Assembly: GCA_031002005.1 (NCBI GenBank)
Contig: CM061921.1
Coordinates: 122,232,597 to 122,296,596 of the forward strand
Direction: 5' to 3'
Length of the DNA stretch: 64,000 nt
DNA from: Vandiemenella viatica
Taxonomy: Eukaryota; Arthropoda; Insecta; Orthoptera; Morabidae
The notes beneath the pieces are model-generated. The model ran no database searches. It saw only the letters and a list, made by a program, of their open reading frames with translations, and was not told the origin of the DNA. Position numbers and translations under genes: made by a program. Below, in pieces: positions 56,855 to 64,000 of this stretch. Numbering within the stretch: the stretch's first letter is position 1; each line of letters begins with the position of its first letter.

Positions 56855-57100
56855 CATGCGCAGATTGAGGTTTCTCGTGTCTGGGCCAGCATGTGGCTCC
56901 ATTTAGCGGTGTGATGACATACGACCATGGCCGCCGCTGGTCCATTCGAATCACCCGCCAGGCCATAATTGATCCATTTTGAATCGTCCGCCAACCAGCT
57001 GTGACGTCACGGAGGGAGGGGAAGGAAGCCCCACCCACCACCAGCCCTGTGACGTCATGGGCTTTTCCAAAAATTCTCAGTTCTCTCCTTATCCATCTTC
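56855..57100 (-). repeat. Unidentified repeat, short inverted copy
   Basis: Reverse-complement partner of 49,251-50,110, lacking the central 640 bp. Shares GATGGATAAGGAGAGAACT, CAGGGCTGGTGGTGG, CTCCGTGACGTCA, TTGGCGGACGATTCAAAATGG and AATCTGCGCATG. TGACGTCA octamers at about 57,003 and 57,050. Confidence 0.7.
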
Positions 57101-57234
57101 TAATGTGTAATATCGTTCATTCTTGATGTTCCTCACATCCATAAATGATATCACGTCCATATTAGCAAATGCCATTAACAGGTTGTTTAAACCCCGCTCG
57201 CGCCGAACCAAAGTAAAGCAAACGGGTGGTTCAC
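57101..57234. other. No recognised feature
   Basis: Short spacer. Confidence 0.5.
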
Positions 57235-57412
57235 TGCAAATTAATTAAGTGCACTTCGGCTGTCCAGATATCAGTTTTCAATGGTTTACCTAATTCACTC
57301 TAGGACAAGGCTCGGAAATGCTCGGACCAGATTCCTTCCTGTTCAATGTCCCTAGATCTTTCCGGCCGCTAATGACCTCGATTTCGTCAAGGTGAAAAGA
57401 CATGAGCATAAA
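57235..57412 (+). mobile_element. SINE family A, diverged, head lost
   Basis: Body strings CCAGATATCAGTTTTCAATGG, CTAATTCACTCTAGG, GATTCCTTCCTGTTCAATGTCC and the 3' block GCTAATGACCTCGATTTCGTCAAGG remain; the tRNA-like head is missing. Confidence 0.65.
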
Positions 57413-57779
57413 AAGTGTATTAATTTTACATTTCGGGTTACTGATAATTTTATAATTGTTCCCTGTGATTCGGTTCAATTTTGTAATTTCTACAAACTAT
57501 AAAATTTCTCCTTCGTATCTAAATTTAGTTAGTTGAAAATATTTCCAATTCGCATTTCCGTCTGTTATCCATTTAGGTACCGAGAGAATTGCTTTTTATG
57601 ATGAATTTTAACACATGAGATTTGGAGACGAATTTTGCCTGAAATTTCATAAAGTATTTTATAAAATAGATAGTCGCTTGTTGGAGAGAAATGCTAGATC
57701 ATCTTCAAAATTCAAACATGTAACGTGGAATTTAATTTAATTAATTGCGATGTTGCTGCACGCCCTGGTGACAATTTCC
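57413..57779. other. No recognised feature
   Basis: AT-rich spacer. Confidence 0.5.
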
Positions 57780-58390
57780 TCCCAAACACTTTTCGCGTTT
57801 CTTGTACCCGCATACTTTTGCCCTCTGCGAATATCAATTTAAAATTCTTTCAGCGTAGTTGGTAAATTAGTCATCATTTCACACTGTAATTCAATACAAT
57901 CCTTGACAGCTTTAACTATTAAAGAAACTTTTCGCAAACCTGAAATTGAGTGCCAGCTTGTGGTCATGGTCATCTTCTCACTAACATACACCTCTATTAC
58001 TTCTTTCCACGCCAAATCGCCAATCTACGCCGTTTACACTCCCATAACTCTCTTCATCCTACTCCTAGCTACCAATGAAACCCATTTCCGCTCCTTTATC
58101 GTATCCGTTACTGATTGTGTTCAATAATATCCAGAAACAAATCTAGCAGCTCCTTTTTACACACCCTCAAACCCTTGTATTTGACATAAAAAACGTGGAT
58201 CCCATATTACACCACCATATGCAAGCATGGGTCTGACCAAAGTTTTGTAACCCAGTTTCCTCATTCTTTCCTACTTCTCCTTATTACTCTCTTCAATAAA
58301 TGAAGGATTTTGATACTATATCCTACCGCTTGTCCAATGTGTCCTGTCCATTTGAGTTTATTACCAATGATTATGCTTTTTTAGTACTTT
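57780..58390 (-). pseudogene. CR1/Jockey-superfamily LINE, RT C-terminus
   Basis: Minus-strand text read across frames: NKLKWTGHIGQAVGYSIKIL (about 58,360-58,300), LLKRVIRRSRK, a TLVRPMLAYGGV-W-P block (about 58,230), then MKRVMGVYTA (about 58,040) and NLPTTLKEF (about 57,860). This is the thumb and C-terminal region after the RT palm. The same family as 26,786-26,970 and 52,190-52,575. Dead by stops and frameshifts. Confidence 0.7.
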
Positions 58391-60134
58391 CAGTATTCCA
58401 ACTTTAAAAAGCATATTGAAGTTCTCATTTTCAAGAAAATAGTTGTATTTCTAGCAAAAAAATCTGGGAAAGCGCCAAAACATTAGTGTATGATATTCTC
58501 GGACTCCCAGAATCTGATGATTGGAAAAACAAGTATATTAACTAACTTTGGTAGGAAACGATTCCATCATGCTGTAAGTCATTATATGCTCATATCAATA
58601 TTTTAACAATGATAATGAATCCTAGATGTTGCCTCAAGTGCTTTCTGGTCTACTCTTTTACGGCTCATAGCCAATACTCCTCCTTTATCCGGGCAACTGC
58701 TAAGCTACCCTCAATCCACCAAGCAACTGCTGCAGGCAGAGCTCAATGAATTAATGCCTAGTAGCGAAAAGACACTAACTTCAATTTGTTGCAAAAATAA
58801 AAAAAATGACTCCTATAATGTGATCTGTGTAGGAGATGTAATCAAAGCAAACTGATTTAGAATCCGTACTAATAGATGTTTACACAGGAGCTGAAACCCG
58901 TATATTCAGCATCTTTATGATCTGTAATGTTATCTTTGGGAATAATACCGTATATTTTCGATATTTCTGACTAACGACATCTTAATCTAGGATTACTTAC
59001 AATGGAAGAACAATACATATGCTCCCTACCGTATTTTCCAGCATAAGATCCTGATACTCAGGTGTAATAGTAGGAGTAAGCAAAACATCCCCAAATAGTC
59101 ATTGTCAATTGGACAGGAAGAGCTTTTTTATTGTTTCCTACCATACGATAGCCTGAAAAAGTTTTTGCTTCAAAACTGAATTTAATCCATGAAAGAAAAT
59201 CTACTTCTTGGTAACTGAAATGGACTTAAAGGTTTAAATGACCTTGGTAAAAGTAGGTGGGAAAAGAAGTTCAAGGGAAGTTTCAGCAGGAAAATGATCC
59301 TCGTAAGAACTGAAATTAAATGTTATATTCCCTTGTATTATTTGGATATATTCTTGAGAGTAACTACAGTTTGAGCCCACTATGCTACATTACAATGACG
59401 TCAGTTCCTCAGATGCCCAAACATTGATTAAATCGTTCAAAAATGGATGCAACAAGCATATTGGTGAGACAATCGAAAGAGAACTTTCTCTATAATCAAG
59501 CGACTTGAACTAGAACCCTTGATGTTATGCTACTTCGACAAGCATATCTGCTGGCTGTGACGATATTTTTCTTTTCGTTTTTTCGCACCAACAGAACTGA
59601 CATCCTTAGCTCTTGGGTCTACACCTGTTAATGTTCTGCTGGTGGAAGCTGGGCCTAAGAAGATTACTTGCTGTAAAATTCCTATCCAAATGTGTACAAT
59701 TCAAAGAAGTGTTTATACTGGGCTACACATCTGCACATCCCTTACCATCCCCATTTTTTGTTACGTAGGTGTATATTTATTCTTCTTGCTTCGCTCCATT
59801 GTAACATAAAGTGAATTAGAATCTTATCATTATCTGTCGCGGTGAAGAAGTGCAGGTTGTTAAATACGTTAGTCTTATTGAAAGAAAGATGTTCTTAATA
59901 CATGTTGATTGCACCATGGTTGGGTATCAGAGTATTCTACCACTAGCGGGAGTATGTTCTGCGATTCGGCTTCATTCTGAAGTACTCCCCAAATGTAATT
60001 GGCTAGCCCAATAGTTTGGACGATGACGTATGGAAATATTCCACAACCTGCTTCTTACCCATTCACTTCTTTCACTACCAAACATAATATTAAAACTCAA
60101 AAGAGAGTTCGCACTTAATATTTCAAGAAAGTCA
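58391..60134. other. No recognised gene in 1.7 kb
   Basis: AT-rich DNA without coding motifs or terminal repeats that I can see. Confidence 0.45.
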
Positions 60135-60790
60135 AATTCGTCCATCTTGCAACGATTCTCTCAACTGGTTTGATGCAATCCTCCATGCCCTCTTATCTTG
60201 TGCTAACCTCTTCATCTCAACATACTCCTTACAAACCACATCCCTAATTGTCTGCTTCCTATATTCTAATCTCGGTCGTCTTTCGACTATTCCCTCAACT
60301 AACAAACTAACCAACCCTGCATGTCTCAGAATATGGCCCACCATCCTCTCTCGTCTTTCAGTAAGACTCTTCACAAACTTCTTTCCTCCCCCATCATTCC
60401 CAAAATACGTCCATGTCCTACGTCATCTGACTACATAATTTTCAGCATCCTTCCATAGCACCATATTCCAAATGCTTCAATTTTCCTTCTTTCTGGTATT
60501 TCTTAAGTCCATGCTTCGCTACCATAAAGTGCTGTGCCCCACACAAAGAGTTTTAAAAAGTTATTTAGATCGATGTTTGAAACTAAAATATTTATCTTTT
60601 TCGTTAAGGCCCTTTCTCGTAATGCTATGCTGCTTTTAATATCATTTCTGCTTTTACCATCAGATGTAATTTTACTTCCCAAGTAACAGGATTCTCTTAC
60701 TTCTTCTATGGCATCTGATCCTATTTTTATATTTAATCTACTACTATTGTTGTCATTTCTGCCATAGTTTACCACTTCTGTCTTGCATTT
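60135..60790 (-). pseudogene. LINE RT C-terminal region (same family as 9.3 kb)
   Basis: Minus frames 60,503-60,775 (LNIKIGSDAIEEVRESCYLG, SKITSDGKSRNDIKSS, LYGSEAWT) and 60,132-60,374 (KSLTERRERMVGHILRHAG, EMKRLAQDKRAWRIASNQL) are joined across frameshifts near 60,400-60,500. This is the region after the RT palm (YLGS box, LYG.E.WT box, GH..RH box). The catalytic centre is missing. The right boundary is a T-rich tract at about 60,790. Confidence 0.8.
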
Positions 60791-61499
60791 TTTTATTTTT
60801 TTTTAAAAACGACATATGTTGGGAATTAAAAGAAAATCTATGGAAATCTAGGGCAGTGTAATCACATCAGTTGGCAGAGTTGGGTTTTCTGTCCGGCAGA
60901 GTGAAAATAGACCAAAACGTTTGTTCCAATGTAACCATATCATCACGTGGACCAGTTCATTCTCTCGGAGAATGTTCACTGCAGACCTTGTGGTCGCGGC
61001 ACTGACAGTGTATCGGATTCCTATCATCCTCCACATTCTAATTAAATAACACTGTTAATGACACGAACATACATTTACGTTATCAGTTAATTGACGTAGT
61101 GAAAAATATGAACGAAAGAATTCATCCCTGTTTCCTGTTCCCCAGCCCGCCCCACCATTCCCTCCTCGAAGGGCGATACTACGAAGAGTTTGCCTACATA
61201 TCATACGTAAGAACACATCGGGCGGACGACAGACTAGCAAATGTGTTTTAACCCGACGTTCAAGACAGTAAAATGGAAGGGAAAATACTCCTTTACCTGT
61301 GCAACCAGAGCCAGTTCAAGTTAACATTGCCACTGGATTCCCACGGTTTCTCTTACAAATATACTTACAATAATACTATTTTTATTTATTTATTTTTACA
61401 GCTTTATCGATCCTTGTTTCAGGATGCAGCCTCTTTAAGCCAGATGAGCTATATTTTACAATTCAATGCTACATAATTTTGTTCTAGTTCCTACCAGAT
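60791..61499. other. No recognised gene
   Basis: The minus ORF 60,848-61,036 (62 aa) reads like protein and ends in a stop, but I cannot match it to a family. The rest shows nothing. Confidence 0.4.
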
Positions 61500-62690
61500 T
61501 GATTGATCTAGAGCAACTCTCTTCCAGTTTACGCCTGTTACTCGTCGTTTGTCTCTATCCCAACGATCCAGGTGTCTTCCTCTTGCTCTTATAAGGTCCC
61601 TTGGCGCTCAATACAGAAATGTCGAAGTCCATCGGTCTTCTCTTTTTCGAGTAATATGACCAGCCCATTGCCGTTTTTGGGCCGTGATCTTTCTAAGATG
61701 TCTGTCACTTTGGTTATCGAACGAATGTAGACGCCCATTTCCTGTCTCTTCTTGTAAACCCTAGCATTGCTCTTTCCATACTTCCCTGGGCAGTTCTCAG
61801 TTTTTGCTTCATGTGACTGTTTAGGGTTCAAATCTGGCAGGCATATGTGAGGACCGGCAATACACATCGTTCAAATACCTGTTTTTGAAGGTCTACTGGC
61901 ATGTTTGATTTAAAAACTATGGAATTTCTACCATATGCTCTCTAGCCCAACTTTATGCGTCTGTAAATCTGAGACTTTGAGTCTCTATTCATGTTTATCA
62001 GTAGGCCAAGATAGATGTACTGTTCTACGGACTCAATACCAGCTTCTTTCGTGGCTGCCTTGTCTTTGTCTTTTTCTACCCATTTGTTTCGCATGATTTT
62101 GACAGGTTTATTTTAAGGCCCACTTCTCTGCAAGCTGCTCTATTACATTTATCAGTTCTTTTAGCTATTACAGACGTTTTGAGAGTAAAACTATACCATC
62201 AGCGAATCTTAAATTTTTGAGACTTCTTCTATTTATTTTCAACCTTCTACTTTGCCATTGGATTTTTAATATTGCCAACTCCGGGACTGATGTTAATAGT
62301 TTAGGGGATATAACGTCTCCTTGTTTTACGCCCCCCCCCCCATTCTATTGACAATTCTTTGGTGGCTTCAGCGATGTTGACAAAGGCAGTGGAATTATTG
62401 CAGATGTTATATAATACGTTAATATAGCCTAGATTCGCTTCTTGTTCTAGAAGGACTTGCATGATTGCTGACTGATGGACTAACTCAAAAACTTTTTTCA
62501 AAATCGTCAAAGGCCAAATAGAGTGGCATCTGGTATTCATTCACGCGACTTATTACTTCGTGGATGACTTGGATGTGATCTATGGTATTGAATCCTGACC
62601 TAAAGGCAGCCTGTTCAATTGGTTGTACAGTGTCCAAGGTAGATATTTTTTCTATTTCCCTAGTCGTTCAGTGTACCTGTGAGCTGACTG
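61500..62690 (-). pseudogene. RTE-like LINE, RT domain and tail
   Basis: Minus-strand remnant. Right to left: VQPIEQAAFRSGFNTIDHIQ (about 62,630-62,575; the finger/palm box), a DDFEKVFELVHQSAIM block (about 62,480), ATKELSIEWG (about 62,350), LRFADGIVLL-like box (about 62,200, where the second Asp of the YADD/FADD motif appears changed), YIYLGLLINMNRDSK (about 61,990), then C-terminal RRDLIRARGRHLDRWDRDK-like text near 61,570. Open pieces: 62,301-62,540 and 61,589-61,867. A different LINE lineage from those at 2.3, 23.9 and 30.9 kb. Confidence 0.75.
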
Positions 62691-64000
62691 GATTCATTAC
62701 ACAATTAATAATTTTTCTATTATTTGTATTCACAAGTTTTGCTACCGGTCATGTAACTACGGCGAAAAAAAACTTGCAAAAAAAATGTTCACATCAAATA
62801 AGCCTTAATCACGCTACCTTTATGAGTTATACACCGTTACGCAACTTGAATTTCTTTTAATTAATTCTGTAGCAACAGCTCATAATGTTACGCCATTTGA
62901 CAAATTCCAGACTATTCTAAAATACGAACCTCCGTTTCAGGAATACTGACGAACAATTTAAACCGGGTTTTAAAACATCGTCCAAATGAACTGGTCATTC
63001 TTACAACTATAAACCTTATCCTAAATTGTAAAGAAAAACTATTATTTTGGTCTCAGATGATACGCCGAGACCTTCTCAAACAATTACTAAGAATCTTGAC
63101 TGCATTTCATCTCAGAATTTTAGTTAGCACACCTACTCCGTCTGCTTATCCAGCCGAAGGCACTTCTTAAAGGCTAGCGAGCGCCATCTTGACTCCTACT
63201 CCTGCATTTTCTCTGATTTCACCATCTTAGCAATGTCGCCTAGCTTCTTCTTGGAAGACGCTTCTTGCCATAAACATATCTGGTGTAAATTTTTTCGCTT
63301 AGCTATATCTCTAACCTGCGTCACGCTCTACAACCTAAAATACTGATTAAAACACCTCACATTCTGCCCTAAATGAAGCGCTAGTAACAGTCACCTTCTT
63401 GAAAGCTCCTGTGCGCACAATCGCTGGACCCATATGCTACTACTGCTCTAAGGATCCGGTGTCCGTCTCCACGCTGTGTTTGATCAATATGGGATGTCGT
63501 GAGGAAAGCGCGGCTCTCACTGGACATACCCATTTTTACCACGCTTATTTTTATTCACGTTTATTTTTTGCGATGAGTATACGGAACAAAACAGCGTGCG
63601 TGTTATGACAGGAACGGGTGTCTTATTGTATTTGATGTGTTTCACGTACAAAGTGTTCATAACCCCTGGTAAAGTTTTTAGAAAATTTGGAATCTTTATA
63701 TTTATCTAATTTGTAACTTACTTCCAGAACAGATAGATTACGTTGATTCAGTTTCGGTCTATTTGATGACATTTAATGATAACATTTTTTAAAAAATTAA
63801 TTGATAAATGCAACATTTTCCTTCGCTGTGTTAATAATTTAGCGGTCACTGCGCCTCCTGTTTAACGGTTTTCGTAACAATCAACGTAAATGATTACACA
63901 GTACACAAACAAGTTAACACAATGCTTATACTATCCATAGACACATGGCAACACTAAATTAAAAACATTATTTCTAAAAAATAAAGTAAATAAATAAAAA
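62691..64000. other. No recognised gene
   Basis: AT-rich DNA. A somewhat GC-richer part at 63,120-63,610 contains an open plus frame (63,399-63,608) without a recognised motif. Confidence 0.4.

Noticed and set aside
60848..61036. 62-codon minus ORF with protein-like composition
   Set aside because: Not matched to any family, lacks splice or start evidence, and sits in element-rich DNA next to a LINE end.
1..64000. CRISPR arrays, operons, bacterial promoters or phage genes
   Set aside because: No regularly spaced direct repeats, no gene clusters or ribosome binding sites; the repeat content is that of an animal genome.

Overview
This 64 kb window looks like non-coding DNA (intergenic or intronic) from a large, AT-rich, repeat-laden animal genome, most likely an insect and probably a hemimetabolous one. 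The basis is the element mix: I-clade and Jockey-like LINEs, a rosa-type (DD41D) mariner, Tc1-like and hAT elements, Penelope-like elements and a tRNA-derived SINE family. The species cannot be named from the sequence. No complete host gene is visible. Nearly all protein-like signal comes from transposable elements, mostly broken; the one intact long ORF is a mariner transposase. A single 157-bp exon-like segment on the minus strand (54,801-54,957) is the only plausible piece of host coding sequence.

Layout. 2.3-3.4 kb: 3' half of a CR1/Jockey-superfamily LINE. 5.6-8.3 kb: internally deleted RTE-like LINE split by an unidentified insertion. 9.3-10.0 kb: LINE tail abutting a Penelope-type terminus with a hammerhead ribozyme motif. 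12.2-18.0 kb: near full-length, decayed I-clade LINE (Gag with zinc knuckles, endonuclease, RT, RNase H). 21.0-23.3 kb: C-rich inverted-repeat element, then the intact mariner. 23.85-26.4 kb: Jockey-like LINE interrupted by a SINE. 30.9-34.45 kb: another LINE carrying a complete Tc1-like element, a SINE and a 486-bp insertion. 36.3-39.2 kb: two Penelope-like insertions built as long inverted repeats with hammerhead motifs, one retaining the C-terminus of the GIY-YIG endonuclease ORF. 40.8 kb: hAT-type MITE with 8-bp target duplication. 42.5-47.6 kb: LTR element coding only for Gag plus a Lys/Glu-rich region. 49.25-57.1 kb: an unidentified repeat present in opposite orientation at both ends, enclosing a hAT-like element, LINE tails, the exon candidate and a Gag/integrase-tail retroelement remnant. 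57-64 kb: SINE, LINE fragments and unrecognised DNA.

The elements form a layered insertion record. Several insertions (Tc1-like, hAT-like, hAT MITE, Penelope) still have readable target-site duplications, and the LINE reading frame can be followed across the Tc1 insertion. The most interesting biology is the group of five minimal type-I hammerhead-like motifs, all in Penelope-type termini. All family assignments come from reading motifs by eye; no database search was possible.
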